NCBI GenBank assembly: GCA_016342385.1
Contig: JAEINM010000215.1
Coordinates: 1 to 7,077 of the forward strand
From: Spirochaetaceae bacterium
GTDB taxonomy: Bacteria; Spirochaetota; Spirochaetia; DSM-2461
DNA length: 7,077 bases
Reading direction: 5' to 3'
Shown: piece after piece, positions 1 to 6,592 of the stretch
How the letters are laid out: every line of letters begins with the position of its first letter
How positions within the stretch are numbered: position 1 is the first letter of the stretch
The notes under the pieces: generated by a model
The model's input: the letters and a program-made list of their open reading frames with translations, nothing else
The model's database searches: none
Told to the model about the DNA's origin: nothing
Position numbers and translations under genes: made by a program

Positions 1-387
1 ACCTTCGACAACATACCGGGGGATGTACCAACCCTGTGGTGCATCAGGAAGATTTGGTCCAAGATCAATTAAATCACCCGAACTGATTCCCTTCTCATAT
101 ACTTCCGGAAAATTGGAATGCCAGGATTCCATATCCACATCAATATCACCCTGAATAATACCGTTGATTATTGGTAAAGTATCACCAGGCATAAAATCTG
201 CTTTATATCCGTCTAAGCCATTTTCTATGATAAATGCTGCAATTCTATTATGAACCTGGACACTATCCCATGATACATCTCCAAAAACGATGGTCATTTC
301 TTTCTTTACGTCGCTTTTTTCGGAACAAGCCGAAATGATAAGAATCATAGCGATTCCCAGTATTATTTTCAGTTTATTATTCTTCAT
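1..387 (-). CDS. Glycine betaine/proline-type ABC transporter substrate-binding lipoprotein (N-terminal 129 residues, cut by the window edge)
   Basis: This would be the extracytoplasmic receptor of an ABC importer for a quaternary amine or similar compatible solute. The ATG at 387 has a good ribosome site (GAGG at 394-397, six bases away). Residues 1-20 form a signal peptide with basic residues near the start and a hydrophobic core. The lipobox ISAC puts the lipidated cysteine at residue 21. The mature part begins with a strand (MTIVFGDVSW), then a helix and the segment GIIQGDIDVDMESWHSNFPE, which is typical of the OpuAC/ProX family. Trp40 and Trp89 sit where this family usually supplies aromatic residues to the ligand cage. 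The frame stays open to base 1. No permease or ATPase gene is visible; they would lie beyond the left edge. The exact ligand (betaine, proline, choline or carnitine) cannot be read from this fragment. The family call is fairly firm, from memory of the family pattern. Confidence 0.85.
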   Translation of the reverse strand, partial: MKNNKLKIILGIAMILIISACSEKSDVKKEMTIVFGDVSWDSVQVHNRIAAFIIENGLDGYKADFMPGDTLPIINGIIQGDIDVDMESWHSNFPEVYEKGISSGDLIDLGPNLPDAPQGWYIPRYVVEG

Positions 388-446
388 TCTTTACCTCTTT
401 ATTTATTATCAACACAAACTATTTTGCATTGTTTTTTATATTTTTT

Positions 447-468
447 ACAGAAAACGGATGTTTTCTGT
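447..468. repeat. Perfect 9-bp inverted repeat upstream of the substrate-binding protein gene
   Basis: The arms ACAGAAAAC and GTTTTCTGT are perfect complements around a four-base centre, 60-81 bases ahead of the ATG at 387. A TATAAT-like box lies just upstream (473-478, minus strand) with no convincing -35, so the repeat could be the first structure in the transcript or a protein-binding site. On the minus strand it is followed by an A-rich, not U-rich, run, which argues against a terminator. Confidence 0.5.
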
Positions 469-472
469 GGGA

Positions 473-478
473 ATTATA
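473..478 (-). promoter_or_regulatory. Possible -10 box for the substrate-binding protein gene
   Basis: Read on the minus strand this is TATAAT, about 90 bases before the ATG at 387. No recognisable -35 lies 16-18 bases upstream, so the call rests on one hexamer in an AT-rich spacer. If it is real, the gene has its own promoter instead of depending only on the zinc-ribbon gene upstream. Confidence 0.25.
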
Positions 479-495
479 TTTGATTAAAAATATTC

Positions 496-651
496 CTATT
501 CTTTCTCACATCTTGTTTTTTCATCGAGTTTCACTTTTACCCGCTCCTTACAAGAAGGACAGCGGACTGTACCAATTCTCCATGAAGGGTTCATATTCAT
601 ACGCAACAGAACTCTGCAGGCAGGACAATTAAACTCATGATATACTCTCAA
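496..651 (-). CDS. Small zinc-ribbon protein, 51 residues, TTG start
   Basis: The protein has two metal-binding knuckles, CPAC at residues 9-12 and CPSC at 31-34, separated by 18 residues. This spacing and the context 'VRCPSCKERVKVKL' resemble MJ0042-type zinc ribbons, which often sit at the start of larger proteins. Here the ribbon is nearly the whole protein, followed by a short charged tail (residues 35-51, many Lys, Arg and Glu). The start is TTG at 651. A strong ribosome site, AAAGGAG at 658-664, lies six bases before it, and a TGA lies two codons upstream in frame. The first internal ATG would lose the first knuckle, so TTG is preferred. There is no signal peptide or membrane helix, so it is probably cytoplasmic. 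It lies 108 bp ahead of the substrate-binding protein gene on the same strand and could be co-transcribed with it. A nucleic-acid or protein contact role is possible; no specific function can be named. Confidence 0.65.
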   Translation of the reverse strand: MRVYHEFNCPACRVLLRMNMNPSWRIGTVRCPSCKERVKVKLDEKTRCEKE

Positions 652-657
652 TATTCA

Positions 658-664
658 CTCCTTT
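658..664 (-). promoter_or_regulatory. Shine-Dalgarno site that fixes the TTG start of the zinc-ribbon gene
   Basis: The minus strand reads AAAGGAG, six bases before the TTG at 651. It is the strongest ribosome site in the window and is the main reason for accepting a TTG-initiated small gene here. Confidence 0.65.
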
Positions 665-675
665 CAGGTTACCAG

Positions 676-695
676 AATAAAATTCCGATTTTATT
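676..695. repeat. Perfect 8-bp inverted repeat in the leader of the zinc-ribbon gene
   Basis: The arms AATAAAAT and ATTTTATT surround a four-base centre, 12 bases upstream of the AAAGGAG ribosome site. It could be a leader stem-loop or an operator, but the arms are pure A/T in an AT-rich spacer, so chance is a real possibility. Confidence 0.35.
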
Positions 696-754
696 GTTGT
701 TCCTTTATTTAGTATGCTAAAGATTTTATATCTTAAAAACAAGCCCAAAACTGT

Positions 755-760
755 ATTATA
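755..760 (-). promoter_or_regulatory. Possible -10 box for the zinc-ribbon gene
   Basis: TATAAT on the minus strand, about 105 bases before the TTG start at 651. There is no good -35 at normal spacing. If used, the transcript leader would include the 676-695 dyad. Confidence 0.2.
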
Positions 761-1055
761 TTACGAAACATACGTATTCACTCCAATTTCCTAATGAGAA
801 ACTGAAAAGTTATACATAGAGTACAAATCAGATATTTCGTTACAAAAAGCAAGAAAGTTATACTGGTTGTCAAACTAGAAGAGAGTAAAATAAAGCGATT
901 TTCTGCAAAATTTATCAGATTCTGCCATGTTGACAACTGTCTTAGAGTTTAACCAGGGAGTCAGTCTCATTAGGAGTGTAAATTACTGCAGTCGCTCTAA
1001 GGGAATCCTCTTTTAATGATAAAAGAAAACAGTTGGGGCTGGTCTATGCTGATGA

Positions 1056-2102
1056 CTAAAAAGTTCTCATTAATAGAATAAACAGGATTATAGATATAAT
1101 TGACGTCAGGGATATTCCTAAAAAAAATAACCTGTTTATAATTTTGGGAGAAAAAGTCCTTATGCTCTTTTTATCAGCTAATGAATTATAAGTATCTATC
1201 AAATTATCTCTATTTTTAATATATGTACGGCACCCCGGACTGTCTGCCATATAATGCTGGGCAAAGGGAAAACAAACAGCTTTACTGGGCTCTCTTTCTG
1301 CCATGTCAGGGAAAAGTGTATTGTTTCTCACGGAAATATTCTCAATAGGAATATCAAGGGCTCTTTCAACTTCAGAGGGATCAAAAATCACTGCAAAAGG
1401 ATTATCATCATTATCAGAAAGATCTCTACTGTGTGCAATTGAAGTATTGCCTGTCAACCAGAGCGACTGATCCAGATCTCGCAGTTTCCCGGCACTTATA
1501 TTGCCCTTAACTGATATTTCGCGATTTGATTTATCTTCCTTAATATCAACAAAAACGTCTCCTCGGGAACTGTTTGTAAAAATGGCATTTTTACTGTTTG
1601 GATCGGCAATACCTTCATAAGGCAGGGCAATTATTGTATTGCTCAATATATCTATGAAAATAAATGATAAAAGACCTGTTTTGGTATCTTCTGCAATAAG
1701 GTAGGATTCCAGCCTTGTACCCCAAAAGGTACTGGCTCTAGAATTAAAAACTCCAATGCCAAAATAATATTCCGGTTCATCATCGACAAATATCCTTGTC
1801 TTTGCAAGTTTGTATCTATCAGGTAATAGTGATTTCGCCTTTTCAATATCTCTCAGTCTGAAAAATAGAAATAAACTATAAGGTTCAATAACAAAACCGA
1901 TATAAGGAGTCTTTTGCGACGTTTTATGTAAGATTTTTTTAAAAACATTCCGGGGAAGCAACTTTTTAAATGTTTGATAAAACAAGAGAGTACTGACTTC
2001 TTCGGGGTTTATTAAGTGCTCAACATTTTTTATAAATTTTTCATCATCATTTATTTTCATAGTTTTTCTCAATTTTTTTAAAGATACAACTTCCTGTGTC
2101 AA
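1056..2102 (-). CDS. Hypothetical protein with one C-terminal membrane helix, 348 residues
   Basis: I do not recognise this protein with confidence. Residues 1-65 are charged and helical-looking with no signal peptide. Residues 68-240 alternate strands and turns (for example PEYYFGIGVFNSRASTFWGT at 110-129). The stretch 'IEKAKSLLPDRYKL' (86-99) followed by 'YYFGIGVF' faintly recalls the acetoacetate-decarboxylase-like fold, but this is only an impression. Residues 325-345 are a strong hydrophobic helix flanked by basic residues and followed by only three residues, so the protein is probably tail-anchored with its bulk in the cytoplasm. The longest reading uses TTG at 2102 with a poor ribosome site. 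An ATG at 2060 (residue 15), with GAG seven bases ahead, is an equally plausible start. It lies 196 bp downstream of the glucanotransferase-kinase fusion on the same strand; no functional link can be shown. The long, uninterrupted frame makes it a real gene. Confidence 0.75.
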   Translation of the reverse strand: MTQEVVSLKKLRKTMKINDDEKFIKNVEHLINPEEVSTLLFYQTFKKLLPRNVFKKILHKTSQKTPYIGFVIEPYSLFLFFRLRDIEKAKSLLPDRYKLAKTRIFVDDEPEYYFGIGVFNSRASTFWGTRLESYLIAEDTKTGLLSFIFIDILSNTIIALPYEGIADPNSKNAIFTNSSRGDVFVDIKEDKSNREISVKGNISAGKLRDLDQSLWLTGNTSIAHSRDLSDNDDNPFAVIFDPSEVERALDIPIENISVRNNTLFPDMAEREPSKAVCFPFAQHYMADSPGCRTYIKNRDNLIDTYNSLADKKSIRTFSPKIINRLFFLGISLTSIISIILFILLMRTF

Positions 2103-2148
2103 ATATCTTTTTATTGGATTCTGGCAGTATGAGATATTGTCACTATTT

Positions 2149-2160
2149 TACTATAGTATA
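2149..2160 (-). promoter_or_regulatory. Palindrome TACTATAGTA overlapping a -10-like box upstream of the tail-anchored protein gene
   Basis: Bases 2149-2158 are a perfect 10-bp palindrome. On the minus strand the sequence TATACT (2155-2160) overlaps it and could be a -10 box about 55 bases before the TTG at 2102. No convincing -35 is present. The overlap would suit repression, but the evidence is thin. Confidence 0.25.
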
Positions 2161-2224
2161 ATATTCCCTATTTTGCATCTTTGTTTTCTCCTAGTGGTTC
2201 AAAGAGTTCTCAAGACTCATAAAT

Positions 2225-2266
2225 ATCCTATGAATGGATAATGGACCATTATTGGGGGAATAGGAT
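2225..2266. repeat. Nested inverted repeats after the fusion gene
   Basis: The outer arms ATCCTAT (2225-2231) and ATAGGAT (2260-2266) are perfect complements. Between them lies a 15-base odd palindrome, ATAATGG-A-CCATTAT (2238-2252). A second pairing, TATCC with GGATA (2224-2228 and 2236-2240, plus strand), competes with the outer stem. It begins 33 bases past the stop codon of the fusion gene. On the minus strand no T-run follows it, so it is not a standard intrinsic terminator. It may be a 3'-end stability structure or a weak terminator. Confidence 0.4.
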
Positions 2267-2298
2267 TCTGATGAATCATAGATAAACAATTTCTGATA

Positions 2299-5200
2299 TT
2301 ATAATAATCTTGCTATGGAAGCCAGGGGTATTAAGGCATTTCCTTCGCTTGGTCTTACTGAGATTTCATATGTTATTTCATACAATCCTCTTGATATTAC
2401 AGCAAAATCAATTATTTCCTTTACATGTTTAAGATCCCAATCCTCAATAATAATGCTTATGCCATCATTTCGTTCCAGCCATGATGTGTATGAATCAATG
2501 ATAATTGACCTGATTTTCTGCTCAAAAGTATTGGAAAAATCTATAAGGTCAAAAAGCTTTTTATCCCTCTCTTTATATTGTTTTTCATCAATAAGGATAT
2601 TAAATATCCTCTCTCTGTCTATTTTATTATAAGTGTTTAGGACATAAAACTTTATGTAACCAAAAGCACTAATAATACCGGCAATATCTACCACAGCAAG
2701 AGATTTCGCTCTTTTCTCATCAATTTTTAATCCCGGAGCCCCTCCAAAGTCAATTATTTTTAAATGAAAATTTTCATCGAGCAAGATCTGATCCAACTGC
2801 ATATCACCATGAATCCGTGTGGCAAACAGGTTTGATTTATAGGAGCATAGCATATCTATTTTCTCTAGAATCTTATCTTTTAGATTGATAAAGGTGCTTC
2901 GAAAGAGATCGTTAATACCATCGTCTAAAGAAGGTAATCTCGATTCAATTTGTCTGATATATTTGGTGGATAAAACTCTCTTCATCTCTTCATTATCAAA
3001 ATATGCCTTTCCAAAACCCTTATCATTATTTTTGCCTAATCGGATATTGAATCCTGCAATAACTTCACCAATGTCATTGATTAATTTTCTATATGACAGG
3101 GTGTTCAGAGTTTTTAAAGTCAATTGATTATCAGGATCCAGATCCTTTCTGATTAATTCGTTCAAAACAATTTCACAGAGTTCATTATTATTGCCATTTT
3201 CACGATTCCCGGGAATTTCCTTATATCGTTCTACAGCATTGGTAAAGACTTTAGCGACATTATAGCCGGCTTTCATTTTCCAGTTTTCATCAATGACAGT
3301 TTCAGGTCCGGTTATTTTCTCAATTGTTATGGAAAGAGGGATTTTATGATTGTTCTCTGTCTCTAAATAGGCCGTCGAATATGCCCTTGGCATACTTTTA
3401 TAGCCGGATTTAGAAAGAACTTCATACATCTCCATTTCTATATCATAGTCTCCGGTTTTTACTGTTTTAACAACAAAGGAATTTGTTCCGATTTCAACAT
3501 TGGTTAAAATATTTGATGATGTGTCACCGGTTCCGATGAGTAAATTTCTGGCACTGGTTACAGGAGGATTTAATAGATTAGTCAAATGGGGATCTACAAA
3601 AGTATTTTTCACTCTATTCTTCTTATAAGAGATTAGCACTGATTCTTCAAAAAGCATTTTTCTGAATTCTTCCTGGTATATGGTTCTATGCTCAGCGGGG
3701 AGGATATGATACTTTATCTTTTTTATTATTACTGAAAGGATTCTTTCCTGTACATGCCCAGAATCACTGCTGTCTCTCATAAAGAGCAGAGGAATAAAGT
3801 AGCTGATAAGGCGACTTCTCGTTTTAATGTTACAAATTATTCCAAAACATCTACTATCTGCTGAATCCATTTTTAATTCAAAAAAATCAAAAATTGAGAT
3901 TCTATCAATCTCTTCAGGTTTAGTAAGAAACCATCTTTGACTGCGTAACCAGTTTTTTAGAGGACCCGAGAGTAATTCATAAAAAAGATTCTCCGAGAAA
4001 TCCAATGCATGGTAATCTAAATTTACAATTCCATAGTTCTCAGCAAGAGGATTTGTTTCCATATTTGCTTCTAATCCTATTAAATAGGCAAATGATGTTT
4101 TTATTTCTCCATCTATTGAGATTCTAAATGGATTACAGCCAATGAAATCTTTAGTAACCTGTAAATCTATTCTGAATAGTCGGATTTTTCTGAATTCCAT
4201 ATTGGTTAATCGAATTTCATAAAGCTCAAAAGATTTTTCACTATTAAAAATGAGTTCAACCTTTTTACATTTCCCAGACACTGAAACATGGACAATGAAT
4301 TTCTCATCTAAAAATCGGATTTGTTTTGTACCGGTTTTAGTAGATGGTAAGGTGTTAATTATTCTGACTGGTTTTGATCCGGAAACAGCTAATTGATTTT
4401 TCACATGATCCCGATTCTTCAACGAAGCAAGATACAATAATAAACTGACCGCTTCTTTTGCTTTTTTACCAGTTTCTGAAATTAAGTCTTCAACAGAGAC
4501 CGGAGCTCGGGTTGTCCACCACCCACTTTGTCCAGGAATATTTATAATGCCCTCTTCTCCGGATTTAAATATATCGGGCATCATCAGTACAGCCATATTG
4601 GCATGGGAGTCTGCCACGGAAGATAATATAGCCTTATGCATTTGCGGGGTTAATTCATCTATGTCAGCTTCATTTTTATTTGAGAGGTATTCCCTTTGAA
4701 CAAGCCAATTAATGACATCTTTTTTTTGATCCAGATCTTTAAAATAGTATTTTTTATTGGACCATTCTCCCCTTCCTGTCCACCAGCTTTCCAAGGGGAC
4801 TGTGTCGTGGATTGAGAAGGTGGCATAATCCCGCTCTGAAATATGATCAAACCAATAACTATTGGGATTCCCGATAAAAAATTGGTATCCGAAATAAAGA
4901 GGTTTAAATTCACAAGCGCCCATTGCTTTAACCGAATCCTCAACGAGAGGGGGAACAAGGCCAAGGTTCTCGAGGATTATCGTTTTACCCTGAGCTTGAG
5001 CTTCATACATAAAATCTGAAAGCAATTCCTCTCCCAGACCCCAATTAAAAAAACAGATCTGAAGATTGTCATCGGGTTGTAGAAAATTTTCACTTTGTTC
5101 AATAATTTTTATTAAGTAATCATTTTCTACCTTCTTCTGCGGATTGAGTAAAGAATAAAAAACATTCTGAGAGAACTCCTCCGAGAAGACCTTATACCAG

Positions 5201-6477
5201 CCACTTTCATCATTTTCCAATTTTCCGGCTTTAGAACCCCGCCTGGCTGCGAGTAGGGCATTACCATGCCTTAGTACATCTTTCTCATCAAAGACCTTGT
5301 TATAAATTTCTTTTGGTAGATGTTTTTTTAAACCGGAGACAATAGTCGTGAAAATCTGTTCTCTTTTTGATATGGCATCTATTGAACTGCTAAAAATTCC
5401 TTCTATCTCATCCCATAGACCTAATTTTTTAAGAGTATAATCACATTTGACATCTTCTGACATAAAATAGACCTGATAATAGCCCAGTAGATGATCTATC
5501 CGTAAAAGAGAGCAAAACTGTAATAGGAATTTGAATCTCTTTAGCAATAATTCCTTTGCCTGAATCTGCTCGAAATTGAGAAGAGTAAATTGCCAATGCT
5601 GAGGGATGTCCAGCCTGTGAGGAGGTGCTCCCTGAGTGTAATCTCTTTTTAGCGAATCTGCATCGAGATAAAAAGCCTTTCTATTGGTCCAGACATCGGC
5701 ATTTCCAAAGGCAAAGGGTTGATCGAACATGATTTCCACACTTTTTTCACCATCTCCAGCTTCTTTCTGAATAGCTAGTAATTCTTCGGTCATAATCCAC
5801 TGCAGAAAGGCTTCAAACTGGATTTTATCTTTATACTGCTCCTTAAGGCTCTTTATTTTTTTCTCATTCCTCTTTGCTATATCTTCAGGCCATTCTCTAA
5901 AGTTATCTGAATGATATTCCTTTGATAGAATAAAATAGAGCAAATGATCTGATAACCAATCAGAGTTATTATCACAATAGCTTTTGAAACGGCTTGCCAA
6001 TGAAATGTGGAGGGTCTTATGAGAAGATTGAAATATTTCGTACACATTCCGGAAGATGTCATACTTGAGGGTTCTCGATAGATCATTATTTGATTTTTTC
6101 TGATTCCGCAGCCCTGCAATTTCATCTTTCTTATTATCAATTATGACCTTGATAGTCTCATCTTCTTTATCACTAATACCTAAAAAGTGAAGTAAATGCT
6201 GAATCCCGATATACACGGGATCGAGGATATAAGAACTGGCTATTGAATAGGGAGAATTATCATTACTTGGTAAATTGAGTGGCAACAATTGTATGATAGA
6301 TTGATTGGTTTTCCTGGCAAAAACAATGACCTGCGATAGAGTGTCAAGATCCCCGATTCCCCAATCACTATCACTTCTCCAGTATGCCAGAGGGGCAAAT
6401 ATTCCAGAAGATTTAATGCCGATAAAGGACTTTGATGGGATCATTGATATCCATTCATTCTCATTTGAACTTTTCAT
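2299..6477 (-). CDS. malQ: Fusion enzyme: GH77 4-alpha-glucanotransferase joined to a maltokinase-like phosphotransferase, 1392 residues
   Basis: Residues about 20-690 are a GH77 amylomaltase, which transfers alpha-1,4-glucan chains between maltooligosaccharides. Seen motifs: GIGDLDTL (41-48), NSPYSIASS (74-82), RIDH with the nucleophile Asp328, ENLG with the acid/base Glu503, and IHD with Asp558, the third catalytic carboxylate. Residues about 700-825 are a beta-rich segment I cannot name. Residues about 830-1392 match maltokinase, an aminoglycoside-phosphotransferase-type kinase that phosphorylates maltose with ATP: cap motif SQRWF (846-850), HGDMQLDQIL with catalytic Asp1225 (1223-1232), IIDFGGAP with metal-binding Asp1243 (1241-1248), DIAGIISAFGY (1264-1274), and the family C-terminus YEITYEISVRP...IPL (1366-1385). 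There is no signal peptide, so it is cytoplasmic. The ATG at 6477 is the first in frame after an upstream TGA, but it has no clear ribosome site; ATG at residue 12 is an alternative start. The odd points are the fusion itself and PPHRL in place of the usual PPD in the GH77 loop. I am sure of both families; the combined reaction is inference. Confidence 0.9.
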   Translation of the reverse strand: MKSSNENEWISMIPSKSFIGIKSSGIFAPLAYWRSDSDWGIGDLDTLSQVIVFARKTNQSIIQLLPLNLPSNDNSPYSIASSYILDPVYIGIQHLLHFLGISDKEDETIKVIIDNKKDEIAGLRNQKKSNNDLSRTLKYDIFRNVYEIFQSSHKTLHISLASRFKSYCDNNSDWLSDHLLYFILSKEYHSDNFREWPEDIAKRNEKKIKSLKEQYKDKIQFEAFLQWIMTEELLAIQKEAGDGEKSVEIMFDQPFAFGNADVWTNRKAFYLDADSLKRDYTQGAPPHRLDIPQHWQFTLLNFEQIQAKELLLKRFKFLLQFCSLLRIDHLLGYYQVYFMSEDVKCDYTLKKLGLWDEIEGIFSSSIDAISKREQIFTTIVSGLKKHLPKEIYNKVFDEKDVLRHGNALLAARRGSKAGKLENDESGWYKVFSEEFSQNVFYSLLNPQKKVENDYLIKIIEQSENFLQPDDNLQICFFNWGLGEELLSDFMYEAQAQGKTIILENLGLVPPLVEDSVKAMGACEFKPLYFGYQFFIGNPNSYWFDHISERDYATFSIHDTVPLESWWTGRGEWSNKKYYFKDLDQKKDVINWLVQREYLSNKNEADIDELTPQMHKAILSSVADSHANMAVLMMPDIFKSGEEGIINIPGQSGWWTTRAPVSVEDLISETGKKAKEAVSLLLYLASLKNRDHVKNQLAVSGSKPVRIINTLPSTKTGTKQIRFLDEKFIVHVSVSGKCKKVELIFNSEKSFELYEIRLTNMEFRKIRLFRIDLQVTKDFIGCNPFRISIDGEIKTSFAYLIGLEANMETNPLAENYGIVNLDYHALDFSENLFYELLSGPLKNWLRSQRWFLTKPEEIDRISIFDFFELKMDSADSRCFGIICNIKTRSRLISYFIPLLFMRDSSDSGHVQERILSVIIKKIKYHILPAEHRTIYQEEFRKMLFEESVLISYKKNRVKNTFVDPHLTNLLNPPVTSARNLLIGTGDTSSNILTNVEIGTNSFVVKTVKTGDYDIEMEMYEVLSKSGYKSMPRAYSTAYLETENNHKIPLSITIEKITGPETVIDENWKMKAGYNVAKVFTNAVERYKEIPGNRENGNNNELCEIVLNELIRKDLDPDNQLTLKTLNTLSYRKLINDIGEVIAGFNIRLGKNNDKGFGKAYFDNEEMKRVLSTKYIRQIESRLPSLDDGINDLFRSTFINLKDKILEKIDMLCSYKSNLFATRIHGDMQLDQILLDENFHLKIIDFGGAPGLKIDEKRAKSLAVVDIAGIISAFGYIKFYVLNTYNKIDRERIFNILIDEKQYKERDKKLFDLIDFSNTFEQKIRSIIIDSYTSWLERNDGISIIIEDWDLKHVKEIIDFAVISRGLYEITYEISVRPSEGNALIPLASIARLL

Positions 6478-6481
6478 TGAT

Positions 6482-6511
6482 TCACATAATGCTCAATAAC
6501 GTTTTAATCAC
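6482..6511 (-). CDS. Possible nine-codon leader ORF coupled to the fusion gene
   Basis: A GTG at 6511 follows AAGAAGG (6521-6527) at a nine-base gap. It opens MIKTLLSIM and ends in TGA, four bases before the ATG at 6477. The main start has no clear ribosome site of its own, so ribosomes finishing this leader could restart there. The peptide has no run of a regulatory amino acid. Such a short ORF may be chance. Confidence 0.3.
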   Translation of the reverse strand: MIKTLLSIM

Positions 6512-6520
6512 AATATTAAA

Positions 6521-6527
6521 CCTTCTT
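6521..6527 (-). promoter_or_regulatory. Ribosome-binding-like site AAGAAGG in the leader of the fusion gene
   Basis: This is the only purine-rich Shine-Dalgarno-like sequence in the leader. It lies 43 bases from the ATG at 6477, too far to serve that start directly, and fits the leader ORF beginning at 6511 instead. Confidence 0.35.
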
Positions 6528-6566
6528 TGTTAAATATCCGTCAGTACGAGTCATACAACACTGAGT

Positions 6567-6592
6567 TTATAATTAAACTGATTTAATTATAA
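6567..6592. promoter_or_regulatory. Perfect 11-bp inverted repeat (probable operator) over the -10 box and start site
   Basis: The arms TTATAATTAAA and TTTAATTATAA are perfect complements around a four-base centre (6578-6581). One arm contains the whole -10 box (6586-6591). The expected transcription start, six to seven bases past the -10, falls in the centre, so only one arm would be transcribed. The element therefore cannot fold as a leader hairpin and is better read as a DNA-binding site for a dimeric regulator. The regulator is unknown. Confidence 0.6.

Larger units (their letters stand above)
652..1055. other. 404-bp intergenic region with no intact gene
   Basis: This stretch separates the 3' end of the tail-anchored protein gene (1056) from the zinc-ribbon gene (651). 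I see no intact ORF with a credible start. It holds the AT-rich dyad at 676-695, a TATAAT-like box on the minus strand at 755-760, two inverted copies of TTGACAAC (866-873 and 930-937), and a 7-bp inverted repeat TCTTTTA/TAAAAGA at 1009-1026. On the plus strand, two short overlapping open stretches between about 928 and 1059 could be coding debris. No clear terminator follows the gene ending at 1056. Confidence 0.5.

Noticed and set aside
290..632. Overlapping plus-strand open frames (290-487 and 429-632)
   Set aside because: They are antisense to the lipoprotein signal peptide and the zinc-ribbon gene, and their hydrophobic, Phe-rich translations come from AT-rich spacer.
866..937. Inverted copies of TTGACAAC (866-873 and 930-937), resembling mobile-element ends
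   Set aside because: They are only 8 bp and 56 bp apart, with no transposase or target duplication; they are probably chance.
1009..1026. 7-bp hairpin TCTTTTA/TAAAAGA as a terminator for the gene ending at 1056
   Set aside because: The stem is almost pure A/T, and no T-run follows it on the minus strand.
1042..1059. Plus-strand translation containing VYADD, like the YADD box of reverse transcriptases
   Set aside because: It is a five-residue match followed at once by a stop, with no other reverse-transcriptase motif and no intron-like or repeat structure around it.
2135..2162. Plus-strand TTGTCA ... TATAAT promoter-like pair
   Set aside because: The spacing is only 14 bases and no plus-strand gene follows.
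2315..3127. Two plus-strand open frames (2315-2632 and 2885-3127) inside the fusion gene
   Set aside because: They lie antisense to a well-supported kinase domain, have no ribosome sites and no recognisable protein features; they are shadows of the real gene.
447..6592. The idea that the four-base-centred dyads (447, 676, 1009, 6567) are one shared regulatory motif
   Set aside because: Their arm sequences are unrelated, so a common binding protein is not supported; they are listed separately.
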